Under the pieces are notes generated by a model. It had not been told where the DNA came from. It saw only the letters and a list, made by a program, of their open reading frames with translations, and ran no database searches. DNA of 64,000 bases, from positions 1-64,000 of the forward strand of contig CAKOMW010000002.1 of assembly GCA_934096805.1 (NCBI GenBank), given 5' to 3'. Shown one piece after another: positions 35,657-43,480 of the stretch. The stretch is from an uncultured Bacilli bacterium (lineage in GTDB: Bacteria; Bacillota_I; Bacilli_A; RF39; UBA660). The position numbers and the translations under genes are program-made. Numbering within the stretch: the first letter of the stretch is position 1; every line of letters starts with the position of its first letter.

Positions 35657-35821
35657 ATGGCAAAATTTGAAAATAGACAAGGAAAAACACTTACTTGTAC
35701 TGTATGTAAAAGTCAAAACTATCGTACAGAAAAAAATGTAAAGAACACAACAGAACGTTTAGAATTAAACAAATACTGTCCTAAATGTAAAAAACACACA
35801 TTACATAAAGAAGAAAAATAA
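35657..35821 (+). CDS. rpmG: 50S ribosomal protein L33 (zinc-binding form)
   Basis: A 54-residue protein with two CxxC pairs (CTVC at about 14-17 and CPKC at about 42-45), the zinc ribbon of the C+ type L33. ATG 35657 follows GAGGAGGG; the upstream in-frame start at 35612 lies before the promoter's -10 (TATAAT). It is probably co-transcribed with efp 16 bases later. Confidence 0.96.
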   Translation: MAKFENRQGKTLTCTVCKSQNYRTEKNVKNTTERLELNKYCPKCKKHTLHKEEK

Positions 35822-35837
35822 TTAAGTAGGTGAAAAA

Positions 35838-36395
35838 ATGATAAATGTAAATGATTTTAAGACAGGTATGACTATTCAATTCGACGGAAATATTTACACT
35901 ATACTAGAATTTCAACACGTAAAACCTGGTAAAGGAGCTGCTTTTGTAAGAACAAAATTAAAAAACTTAAGAACCGGAGCTACAACAGAATATACATTTA
36001 ACTCTGCTACTAAAGTAGAATTAGCAAGAATTGAAAGAAAACCAATGCAATATTTATACTCAACCGGAGACGACTATACATTCATGAATATGGAAGATTA
36101 CTCCCAAATTGATATAAATAAATCTAATCTTGGAGATGACATAAAATATCTAAAAGAAAATCTAGATGTAGATATAACTTTCTTCGAAGGAGAAATGTTA
36201 GGACTATCCCTTCCAGATAAAATAGAAATGGAAGTAACAACAACCGAACCAGGAGTAAAAGGAAATACAACTTCAAGTGCAATGAAAGATGCAACTCTTG
36301 AAACTGGCTACATTGTAAAAGTACCTTTATTCATAAACGAAGGAGAAAAAATATTAATATCTACTAAAGATGGAAAATATGTATCAAGAGCATAA
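35838..36395 (+). CDS. efp: Elongation factor P
   Basis: EF-P binds ribosomes stalled at polyproline and promotes peptide bond formation. The 185 residues contain the acceptor loop HVKPGKGAAF with Lys32, the residue modified in Bacilli, and the family signature MGLSLPDKIEMEV-like segment (here MLGLSLPDKIEMEV). AGTAGGTGA precedes ATG 35838. Immediately after it come the tRNA-Gly gene and the foreign island. Confidence 0.97.
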   Translation: MINVNDFKTGMTIQFDGNIYTILEFQHVKPGKGAAFVRTKLKNLRTGATTEYTFNSATKVELARIERKPMQYLYSTGDDYTFMNMEDYSQIDINKSNLGDDIKYLKENLDVDITFFEGEMLGLSLPDKIEMEVTTTEPGVKGNTTSSAMKDATLETGYIVKVPLFINEGEKILISTKDGKYVSRA

Positions 36396-36468
36396 CTATT
36401 AAAAATAATATAAAAACAAAACCAAATATATTGCTATATTTATAAAAATATAATACAATATATTTAGT

Positions 36469-36543
36469 GCAGATGTGGTTCAATGGTTAGAACATGGCCT
36501 TGCCAAGGCTAGGATGCGGGTTCGATTCCCGTCATTTGCTCCA
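36469..36543 (+). tRNA. tRNA-Gly (GCC)
   Basis: Cloverleaf seen directly: acceptor GCAGATG (36469-36475) with CATTTGC (36533-36539), anticodon arm TGGCC-TTGCCAA-GGCTA with anticodon GCC at 36502-36504, T arm with GTTCGATTC, discriminator T, and an encoded CCA (36541-36543). Its 3' end is the probable integration site of the island that follows. Confidence 0.95.
36531..36543 (+). repeat. Candidate attL: 3' end of tRNA-Gly
   Basis: GTCATTTGCTCCA recurs at 38709-38720 with one base missing (GTCATTGCTCCA), bracketing foreign-looking genes. Confidence 0.4.
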
Positions 36544-36581
36544 GAAGCAAAAATCGTCGCACCAAAGCGATGTTAATGATA

Positions 36582-36609
36582 AAATCAATCAGAGATGATT
36601 GATTTTTTT
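36582..36609 (+). terminator. Terminator after tRNA-Gly (unit A of the duplicated module)
   Basis: AAATCAATC / GATTGATTT with a 6-base loop and T tail. The same arms occur at 38765-38790 in the decayed unit B. Confidence 0.8.
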
Positions 36610-36637
36610 GTCGTTTAAGAAAGGTGTTGATGATATT

Positions 36638-36913
36638 ATGATAAAAATAATCAAACAAGAAATTAAAATAAATCATGAACTTAAAAGTAAAGTTGAATGG
36701 GCTTGTAGGCTTAATAATACTAAACCTATTTTCATTAATGGTAGTTTATTAAAATTAGAGCCTACCAATATAGGCTATTTAGAGCCTCATAGAGCAATTA
36801 TTAATAACAAGACATATCTTTTATTCAATGGACACGAATTTGCTTACTACAGAGATTTAAATACCAAAATAAAACTATCTGATTTAAAAGATTTCATTAA
36901 AAAACTAAAATAA
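36638..36913 (+). CDS. Small hypothetical protein of the island, 91 aa
   Basis: Unrecognised. The product begins MIKIIKQEIKINHELKSK and has a beta-rich middle (PIFINGSLLKLEP, YLEPHRAIINNKTYLLF), suggesting a small compact, possibly DNA- or protein-binding fold. Codon choice (TTA, GAT, AAT rather than CTA, GAC, AAC) differs from the core genes, in keeping with transfer. AAAGG lies upstream of ATG 36638. A decayed paralogue at 38832-39022 preserves the same middle region, so the gene is part of a module duplicated after the tRNA end. Confidence 0.6.
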   Translation: MIKIIKQEIKINHELKSKVEWACRLNNTKPIFINGSLLKLEPTNIGYLEPHRAIINNKTYLLFNGHEFAYYRDLNTKIKLSDLKDFIKKLK

Positions 36914-36933
36914 TGACGAAATCTGTGTTATAA

Positions 36934-36968
36934 CCCGACTTTTTCATTTAGTAACTGAAAAAGTCGGG
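36934..36968. repeat. Perfect 13-bp inverted repeat without T tail
   Basis: CCCGACTTTTTCA (36934-36946) and TGAAAAAGTCGGG (36956-36968) around a 9-base loop. There is no poly-T on either side, so it is not a simple terminator; it could be an element boundary or protein site. Confidence 0.7.
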
Positions 36969-37104
36969 AATAGTTTGCGAGATTTAATTTCACTTCCAAC
37001 AGTTGGATATATACTATAAAATGTTGGTTGAATATTGGATCTGGCAGATTAGTGATAAAATTCGTTGAAATTGTGATATAATTATATATAGGGGAAGATA
37101 TACT

Positions 37105-37704
37105 ATGTTAGTAATTTTTGAGGGATTAGATAATTGTGGTAAAACGACGTTAGTTCAAATGATAAAAGAATATTATATGAAATTAGATATTCCAGTAGAA
37201 ATTTCAAAAGAGTTTGAAACAAATATTGGTAAAGAATTAAAGCAAATGGCAAAATAAGGAACATTAGATCCGATTTTAAAGGCTTATTTATTTGCAACTG
37301 ATAGATATATAAGAATGAAAAATATTACTAATGATGATTTTAAAGAAAAAATAATGCTGTTTGATAGATATGTACCTTCCGCCTTAGCTTATCGTATGGT
37401 AGAAGGTGTAGATAAGAATTGGGTGGCTAACATCAATTCGATTTTTCCAAAGGCTGATCTTGGATTTTTTATTGATATCACACCAGAGGACTCTATTAAG
37501 AGAAATACTGATGCAAAATTTAATATTAAATCATCTGCCGAGCACTTAGCAAAAGTTAGAAATGCATATTTATCTATTATAAATGAGAATAACCTAATAC
37601 ATGTTAATGGAATGCAACCTATTGAGTATATATTTGATGAAGTAATTAGTAATATTGAGGAGTACAGAAAAAGATATGAAAAAAGATACGGAAAAAGAAT
37701 TTAA
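37105..37704 (+). pseudogene. Thymidylate kinase-like gene interrupted by one in-frame TAA
   Basis: ATG 37105 opens VIFEGLDNCGKTTLVQM, the P-loop of dTMP kinases. An in-frame TAA at 37255-37257 splits the gene. After it the same frame continues with YLFATDRYIR, FDRYVPSALAYRMVEG (DRY motif) and the rest to 37704, about 200 codons in all, close to the family's length of 200-210. Only one base change would restore the gene, so decay is recent, or the stop is an error or is read through. A chromosomal tmk would be expected elsewhere. The end overlaps the UDG-like gene by 29 bases. Confidence 0.8.
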
Positions 37705-38275
37705 TAATTTAATAGAAAATATTAAAAAATGTGAAATTTGCAAAGATAAGTTTGGATTTCAACCACATCCTATATTTTTAGGAAATATTAATTCAAAGAT
37801 AGTTCAAATAAGTCAGGCTCCATCTGCTACCGTTCATGAAACATTAAAACCATTTACAGATCAAAGTGGAAAAAAACTAAAATATGAGTGGTATATGATA
37901 GACGATGACACATTTTATAATCCAAACAATTTTTATATAGCAGCTCTAGCTCATTGCTATCCAGGAAAAGATAAAAATGGAAATGATAAAATACCGCCAA
38001 AGATTTGTTATGAAACTTGGATAAGAAAAGAACTAGAATATATTAATAACAAAATTTATATAATAATTGGTGCAAAATCAGCAAAAGTGTTTTTTCCAAA
38101 GGAAAATTTTAATGAATTAATTTTTAAAGATAATTACATAAATGGAAAACCAGCTATAGTGTTACCACACCCTTCTCCGCTTAATATAAAATGGTTCAAG
38201 GACCACCCAAATTTTATGAATAAAAGAATATTAGAAATTAGAAAAATAATAAATAATGTATTGGAGGAAAAATAA
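37676..38275 (+). CDS. Uracil-DNA glycosylase superfamily protein
   Basis: The 199-residue protein shows UDG superfamily features. CEICKDKFG near the start and Cys in AHCYPGKDKNG and KICYETW could ligate an Fe-S cluster as in family 4/5 enzymes. VQISQAPSATVHETLKPF corresponds to the motif GEAPGxxE, and VLPHPSPLN to the C-terminal HPSP motif. The catalytic motif is not canonical (SQAPSA), so substrate specificity may differ. ATG 37676 has GAGGAG 14 bases upstream; a TTG at 37655 is possible. It lies between the kinase-like gene and the MazG-like gene with codon use of the island type. Confidence 0.75.
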   Translation: MKKDTEKEFNNLIENIKKCEICKDKFGFQPHPIFLGNINSKIVQISQAPSATVHETLKPFTDQSGKKLKYEWYMIDDDTFYNPNNFYIAALAHCYPGKDKNGNDKIPPKICYETWIRKELEYINNKIYIIIGAKSAKVFFPKENFNELIFKDNYINGKPAIVLPHPSPLNIKWFKDHPNFMNKRILEIRKIINNVLEEK

Positions 38276-38590
38276 ATGATAGATTTAAAACAATTACAAA
38301 AAGATATTTATAAAAATAAATTGGATAAGGGATTTAATGTAACAGACATTAATAAAGAATTTTGCTTAACATATGGTGAAATGGCAGAAGCATACGAAGC
38401 TTGGAGAAAAAAACAAACAGACGTTGGAGAAGAAATTGCGGATGTAGTAATATATTTGCTTGGCTTATCAGAGATTTTAAATGTAGATTTAGAAACCGAA
38501 ATTTTAAAAAAAGTAAATAAAAATAAACATAGAAAATATAAAATTATTAATGGGGTAAATACAAGAGTTAAAGAATACAAAGAAGAATAA
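38276..38590 (+). CDS. MazG-like nucleotide pyrophosphohydrolase
   Basis: An all-alpha NTP pyrophosphatase: EMAEAYEAW (about 35-43) and GEEIADVVIYLL (about 51-62) are the EExxE and ExxD metal-binding motifs, and the ending NKNKHRKYKI is common in the family. Members hydrolyse dNTPs or modified NTPs to monophosphates; the 104-residue size suits the single-domain phage/house-cleaning type. GGAGGAAA lies just before ATG 38276, and the gene begins one base after the UDG gene ends. The three genes suggest a dUTP/dNTP-pool module. Confidence 0.85.
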   Translation: MIDLKQLQKDIYKNKLDKGFNVTDINKEFCLTYGEMAEAYEAWRKKQTDVGEEIADVVIYLLGLSEILNVDLETEILKKVNKNKHRKYKIINGVNTRVKEYKEE

Positions 38591-38696
38591 AACTTAAACC
38601 TGTTGATAAAAATATTAATATATTGTTACTAAAATAAACAAATATGTTATACTATTAATAGATTGATTTAATCAATTACTTGTTTCTATTTTTTCG

Positions 38697-38720
38697 CAAA
38701 TGACCCATGTCATTGCTCCA
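38697..38720 (+). repeat. Candidate attR / acceptor-stem-like hairpin
   Basis: GTCATTGCTCCA (38709-38720) repeats the tRNA-Gly 3' end with one base missing. Together with GCAAATGAC (38697-38705) it forms an imperfect hairpin ending in TCCA, resembling a tRNA acceptor end. Confidence 0.4.
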
Positions 38721-38831
38721 TTGACGAATCTGTTCGAACTATTTAGTTTGAACTCGATATATAGAATCAATCGAAAGATTGATTTTTTTGTGTCTTACAA
38801 AGAAATCATCCTAAAGAAAGTATGGTGTTTA

Positions 38832-39022
38832 TGATTAATATTATCAAACAAGAAATTAGAGTTTATTTGTGATTTTTGTAATACTACTCCTATATTTATA
38901 AATGGAAGTATTAGAAAAATTGATAAATCTAATTTGGCTTATGTTGAACCTCACAAAATAATTATCAATAATATAATGTTTCTTGTTTTTAATTATTCTA
39001 ATGATGTTTATATCAAAAACTA
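38832..39022 (+). pseudogene. Decayed paralogue of the 91-aa island gene
   Basis: Starts MINIIKQEIR like the intact gene (MIKIIKQEIK), then breaks by frameshift and stops. In another frame it continues PIFINGSIRKID, LAYVEPHKIIINN, which matches PIFINGSLLKLEP and YLEPHRAIINN of the intact gene. The upstream terminator arms are the same in both copies. Confidence 0.75.
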
Positions 39023-39135
39023 AATTTTCTAATTAGATTAGAAAAACTTATATCTGATTTATTTATAGGTGAAATAGTACAAATAAGCCTAGTTGTACTG
39101 CTTCGCTCTTTTTTAGTTTACACTTTTCAAAAAAA

Positions 39136-39164
39136 TTTACATTTATACCAATATATGATATGAT
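39136..39164 (+). promoter_or_regulatory. Promoter for the ABC transporter operon
   Basis: TTTACA (39136-39141), 17-bp spacer, TATGAT (39159-39164). The string AAATTTACATTTATAC also occurs before copy 2 (from 18580). Confidence 0.6.
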
Positions 39165-39303
39165 AAAATAAAATAAAAACATAACTATTTATAATAATAT
39201 ATAAAGCAAAAAAATCCTAACACTTTATCAGTAACAGTACTATAATAAAATTAAAAACAATAAATATAATAACCAAAAATTTAAATCTTAAGGAGATGAT
39301 AAT

Positions 39304-40005
39304 ATGGCTTATATAAAATTTGAGAATGTCGACAAAACTTATAAAATGGGAGAAGTAAAAATAGAAGCTTTAAAAAATACTTCATTTGAAATAGAAAAGG
39401 GAGAATTGGTTTGCATACTAGGTCCATCTGGTGCTGGCAAAACAACATGTCTAAATATTTTAGGAGGAATGGATACCTTAACAAATGGTAAAGTTATTGT
39501 TGATGGTGTTAGAATAGATAAATTAAAAGAAAGAGAACTAATTAAATATAGAAGAAATGATATAGGATTTGTTTTCCAATTTTATAATTTAATTCAAAAC
39601 ATGAATGTGCTTGAAAATGTAGAACTTGCAACTCAATTATGTAAAGACTCTTTAGAACCAAACTTAATTTTAAATAAAGTAGGCTTAAAAATGAGAAAAA
39701 ACAATTTTCCTTCTCAACTTTCAGGTGGTGAACAACAAAGAGTTGCTATAGCAAGAGCAATATGCAAAAATCCTAAATTATTATTATGTGATGAACCAAC
39801 TGGAGCATTAGATTATAATACAGGAAAACAAATCCTAAAACTATTACAAGATACATGCAGAAATGAAAAAATGACAGTTATTATTATTACACACAATTCA
39901 GCAATAAGCCCAATGGCAGACAAAATAATAAAATTTAAAAACGGTTCTGTTAGCGATGTTATTATAAATAAAAAGCCAAAAAGTATTGAGGATATTGAGT
40001 GGTAA
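39304..40005 (+). CDS. ABC transporter ATP-binding protein (MacB/LolD/BceA type)
   Basis: The 233-residue ATPase has Walker [10 protein letters not shown] (about 39-47), Q-loop FVFQFYNL, signature LSGGEQQR, Walker [13 protein letters not shown] and the H-loop in ITHNS. FVFQ.YNL and DEPTGALD are typical of the group paired with FtsX-type permeases, which move peptides or lipoproteins, or sense antimicrobials, at the outer face. AAGGAGATGAT precedes ATG 39304. It is followed one base later by its permease. No dedicated two-component system adjoins. Confidence 0.93.
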   Translation: MAYIKFENVDKTYKMGEVKIEALKNTSFEIEKGELVCILGPSGAGKTTCLNILGGMDTLTNGKVIVDGVRIDKLKERELIKYRRNDIGFVFQFYNLIQNMNVLENVELATQLCKDSLEPNLILNKVGLKMRKNNFPSQLSGGEQQRVAIARAICKNPKLLLCDEPTGALDYNTGKQILKLLQDTCRNEKMTVIIITHNSAISPMADKIIKFKNGSVSDVIINKKPKSIEDIEW

Positions 40006-40006
40006 T

Positions 40007-42472
40007 ATGAAAAGTATGATAATAAAACATATCTTCATGAAAATAAAAGACAACTATAAAAGATTTTTGTCATTATTATCTATGGCACTTCTTGGAGTCG
40101 GATTTTATGCAGGTATTCAAGCATGCAGTCCCGATATGCTAAACACTCTAGATAATTTTTATGATACTAATAATGTTTATGATATAGAAATTATCTCAAA
40201 TTTAGGAATGACAAGTGAAGATATAAAAGAATTAACAAAAATTAATAACATCGAAAAAGTAATCGGAACCTTTTCAAAAGACGTTTACATGCATAATAAC
40301 AATGATCAATACGTAGTAAAATTAATTGGAATAAATAACGATATAAATAATACTTATATAGAAGAAGGAAGATTACCTAACAGTAATAACGAAATAGTAG
40401 TAGAAAAAACACTGCTAGAAGATAATAATTTAAAAATAAACGATACAATAGTCATAGAAAATAAAAATTATAATATAGTTGGTACAGTAATTAGTCCATT
40501 ATATTTTTCAACTGAAAGACCCAACACAACTCTTGGAAGTGGAAAAGTTAATTACTATGCATATGTTGCAGAAGATGCTATAAAAAGTGATACATTCACA
40601 AATGTCTACATAACCGTATTAGGAGCCAAAAATGAAGTTACAAACAGCGATAAATACAAATCAATTATTCAAAAAGTTACCAATAATATTGAACAAATCA
40701 AAAAAAATAGAGAAGACGAAAGATATAAAGAATTATATGAAGAAACAATCAAAAATAGTCAAGAATATGGAATTGCTCTTAATCAATCAGAATTAGTTAA
40801 ACCTAAATGGCATATTTTTAATAGACTTGACAATGCTGCATATAAAGAACTCATAAATGCCAGCGACAATATAAAAAAACTAGGGAATGTTTTCCCACTA
40901 ATATTTTTCGGTATTGCAGTATTAGTAAGTCTTATCTCTATGATGAGAATGATAGAAGAAGACAGAACGGAAAACGGAACTTTGAAATCGCTTGGTTATA
41001 ATAATTTTGAAATAACATCAAAATATATCATATATTCGTTATTTGCAACAATTACAGGTAGTATTTTAGGAATTTTCCTCGGTTCATACTTAATACCATA
41101 TGTAATATGGAATATTTATAAAAAATTATTTTTTATCCCTGAATTTATATACTTAATCAATAATAGTTACAATGCGATAGGACTATGGATATGTATATTA
41201 TGTATATGCGGTACTGCCATATTTGTCTGTACTCATAATTTAAAAGACGTTCCAGCTAACTTAATGAGACCTAAAGAACCAAAAAGTGGAAAAAAAATAT
41301 TTGTAGAAAAAATAACATTCATTTGGAAAAAATTAAAATTTTCAGATAAAATTACGATAAGAAATATTTTTAGATATAAAATCAGAGTCCTAACAACCAT
41401 CTTTGGTATTGCTGGTTGTACAGCCTTGATACTTGCTGGATTTGGACTAAAAGACTCCATTAAAAATGTTACCAATTATCAATTCAACAATATATTTAAA
41501 TACGATAAAATGCTAATGATAAATGAACACAAAGATTACAATCAAATAAAAAATAGTTTAGAAAACGATTTATATGTAAACAAAATAGTAGAAGTTAATA
41601 CACAAAATATTACAATATCCTATAATGGCGAAGAACAAAATGTAACAACACTAACACCAAATAATTTTGAAGAATTAAATAACGTTATATCACTTATTGA
41701 TATAAATGATAATAAAAAAATAAACAACGAAATTATAGAAAACACATGCATTATAAGCGAAAAAACATCAAAATTATTAAACATCGAAGTTGGAGATAAA
41801 ATTACATTATTAGATAATGAAAATAATCAAAAACAATTAAAAGTATCATATATAACTAAAAACTATATTAACCAATACCTATATATTACAAAAAACACAT
41901 ACAACAATTTATTCGGTGAATACAATATTAATTCACTTTTAGTAGACTTAAACAATATAACCAAAGAAGAAAAATCCTCTTTTGATAAAAACTATATTAA
42001 TAACGGTTATGCAGTAGCAATAATTGATAATGAAGACATTAAAACTTCTATGAATGACATGCTATCTTCGATCAATTCCATAGTAGCAATCTTGATTATT
42101 GCTGCAACTGCATTAGCATTTGTTGTATTATATAATTTATCTAATATTAATATTAGCGAAAGAAAAAGAGAAATAGCAACATTAAAAGTATTAGGTTTTT
42201 ATCCAAAAGAAGTTGATAAATATATTAATAGTGAAACAATTATCTTAACAATAATTGGAATAGTATTAGGACTATTCTTTGGTTCATATTTAAGCCATTT
42301 CATCATTTCAACTTGTGAACCTGATTATATAATGTTTGACCGCCAAGTTTATACCATAAGTTATATATACTCATCATTAATAACAATAATATTTACTATA
42401 ATAGTAAACATAGTAACTCATTATAATTTGAAAAAAATAAACATGATAGAATCATTAAAAAACGTTGAATAA
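40007..42472 (+). CDS. ABC transporter permease with two FtsX domains
   Basis: An 821-residue membrane protein: one N-terminal helix, a large extracellular domain (about 50-290), an FtsX helix block (about 300-420), another extracellular stretch and a second helix block ending the protein. This is the layout of duplicated FtsX_2 permeases working with MacB-like ATPases. ATG 40007 follows GAGTGGT and lies one base after the ATPase stop; the earlier in-frame TTG at 39986 is inside that gene. The substrate is unknown: antimicrobial peptide export, lipoprotein transport or cell-wall hydrolase control are all possible. Confidence 0.88.
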   Translation: MKSMIIKHIFMKIKDNYKRFLSLLSMALLGVGFYAGIQACSPDMLNTLDNFYDTNNVYDIEIISNLGMTSEDIKELTKINNIEKVIGTFSKDVYMHNNNDQYVVKLIGINNDINNTYIEEGRLPNSNNEIVVEKTLLEDNNLKINDTIVIENKNYNIVGTVISPLYFSTERPNTTLGSGKVNYYAYVAEDAIKSDTFTNVYITVLGAKNEVTNSDKYKSIIQKVTNNIEQIKKNREDERYKELYEETIKNSQEYGIALNQSELVKPKWHIFNRLDNAAYKELINASDNIKKLGNVFPLIFFGIAVLVSLISMMRMIEEDRTENGTLKSLGYNNFEITSKYIIYSLFATITGSILGIFLGSYLIPYVIWNIYKKLFFIPEFIYLINNSYNAIGLWICILCICGTAIFVCTHNLKDVPANLMRPKEPKSGKKIFVEKITFIWKKLKFSDKITIRNIFRYKIRVLTTIFGIAGCTALILAGFGLKDSIKNVTNYQFNNIFKYDKMLMINEHKDYNQIKNSLENDLYVNKIVEVNTQNITISYNGEEQNVTTLTPNNFEELNNVISLIDINDNKKINNEIIENTCIISEKTSKLLNIEVGDKITLLDNENNQKQLKVSYITKNYINQYLYITKNTYNNLFGEYNINSLLVDLNNITKEEKSSFDKNYINNGYAVAIIDNEDIKTSMNDMLSSINSIVAILIIAATALAFVVLYNLSNINISERKREIATLKVLGFYPKEVDKYINSETIILTIIGIVLGLFFGSYLSHFIISTCEPDYIMFDRQVYTISYIYSSLITIIFTIIVNIVTHYNLKKINMIESLKNVE

Positions 42473-42521
42473 TTATTAAAAATACAAAACATTAGTTTTC
42501 TCACAAAAAAGGAGGCAAAAC

Positions 42522-42731
42522 ATGACAAAAGAAATAAAAATAAGTATTGGCTTAATCATAATGGGAGAAGCATTATTTCTAGTAAACAAATACTTACTAG
42601 GCGACAAAACCGGTAATATAACCAACTTCACATCTGGAGTTTTAGTGGGAATATCATTGGGATTGAAACTAACAGCCTTGATAATCCTAATAATTCAAAT
42701 ACTTAAAAAAGAAAAATCCACTAAAAAATAA
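42522..42731 (+). CDS. Small membrane protein, 69 aa
   Basis: Two predicted membrane helices (about 8-24 and 38-60), a Lys-rich C-terminus, no recognised family. AAAAAAGGAGGC is a strong ribosome site seven bases before ATG 42522. It lies 49 bases after the permease gene and may be an accessory of that transporter. A terminator follows. Confidence 0.7.
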   Translation: MTKEIKISIGLIIMGEALFLVNKYLLGDKTGNITNFTSGVLVGISLGLKLTALIILIIQILKKEKSTKK

Positions 42732-42739
42732 AAAAAATA

Positions 42740-42770
42740 AAAACTTCGTAAAAAGCGAGGTTTTATTTTG
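42740..42770 (+). terminator. Terminator after the small membrane protein
   Basis: AAAACTTCG pairs with CGAGGTTTT (G:U allowed), followed by T-rich sequence. Confidence 0.7.
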
Positions 42771-42820
42771 TGAAAACAAACATAAGTGATATAATAAAAT
42801 AAAAGGTTATAGGTGAAAAA

Positions 42821-43480
42821 ATGAAAACAGAAGAAATATTTATAAGCAATGAAAGCATTGCCATAGAACTAATTAGAAAACATTCTTATCCCCACGAAAT
42901 TCTAAAAGAAATAAAAGACTATATAATAACTATAGGAAACAAACTAGATAACAATTATTTAAAACAAGATGAAAACATTTGGATTCACAAAAGTGCCAAA
43001 GTAGAAACAACAGCCAAAATAATCGGACCATGTATTATTGATGAAAACGCCGAAATAAGACACTGTGCTTTTATTCGCGGAGGAGTAATAATAGGTAAAA
43101 ACACCGTCCTAGGAAATTCATGCGAAATAAAAAATTCAATTCTCTTTGACAACGTACAAGTCCCACACTTCAACTACATTGGCGACTCAATCCTAGGTAC
43201 TCATGCTCATATGGGAGCAGGAAGCATCACATCAAATGTGAAAAGTGATAGAAAACCAGTTAGAATAAAAGAAAACAATAAAATAATTGAAACAAACTTA
43301 AAAAAAGTTGGTGCCTTCCTTGGAGACAACGTTGAAGTAGGGTGCAACAGTGTCCTAAACCCAGGAACAATAATTGGACCAAACACAAATATATACCCTT
43401 TAACATCAGTAAGAGGGGTAATACCAAAAAATAGCATAGTAAAAAGTACAAATAATATAATAAGAAAGGAAGAAATATAA
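42821..43480 (+). CDS. GlmU-like hexapeptide acetyltransferase (C-terminal half only)
   Basis: A 219-residue left-handed beta-helix protein with hexapeptide repeats (KIIGPCIIDENAEI, GGVIIGKNTVLG). The block HFNYIGDSILG then GAGSITSNVKSD corresponds to the GlmU acetyltransferase HLTYVGDSEVG and GAGTITCNYDG motifs. The pyrophosphorylase half is absent. Position one base before glmM suggests a role in making UDP-GlcNAc precursors, i.e. acetylation of glucosamine-1-phosphate, but other sugars cannot be excluded. ATAGGTGA precedes ATG 42821; the stop overlaps the glmM start (TAATG). Confidence 0.82.
   Translation: MKTEEIFISNESIAIELIRKHSYPHEILKEIKDYIITIGNKLDNNYLKQDENIWIHKSAKVETTAKIIGPCIIDENAEIRHCAFIRGGVIIGKNTVLGNSCEIKNSILFDNVQVPHFNYIGDSILGTHAHMGAGSITSNVKSDRKPVRIKENNKIIETNLKKVGAFLGDNVEVGCNSVLNPGTIIGPNTNIYPLTSVRGVIPKNSIVKSTNNIIRKEEI

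Larger units (their letters stand above)
38591..39303. other. Gene-poor stretch: candidate attR, decayed duplicate module, transporter promoter
   Basis: The stretch contains the tRNA-end repeat (38709-38720), a terminator (38765-38790), the decayed 91-aa paralogue (38832-39022) and promoter 39136-39164. No intact gene was found. Confidence 0.7.
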
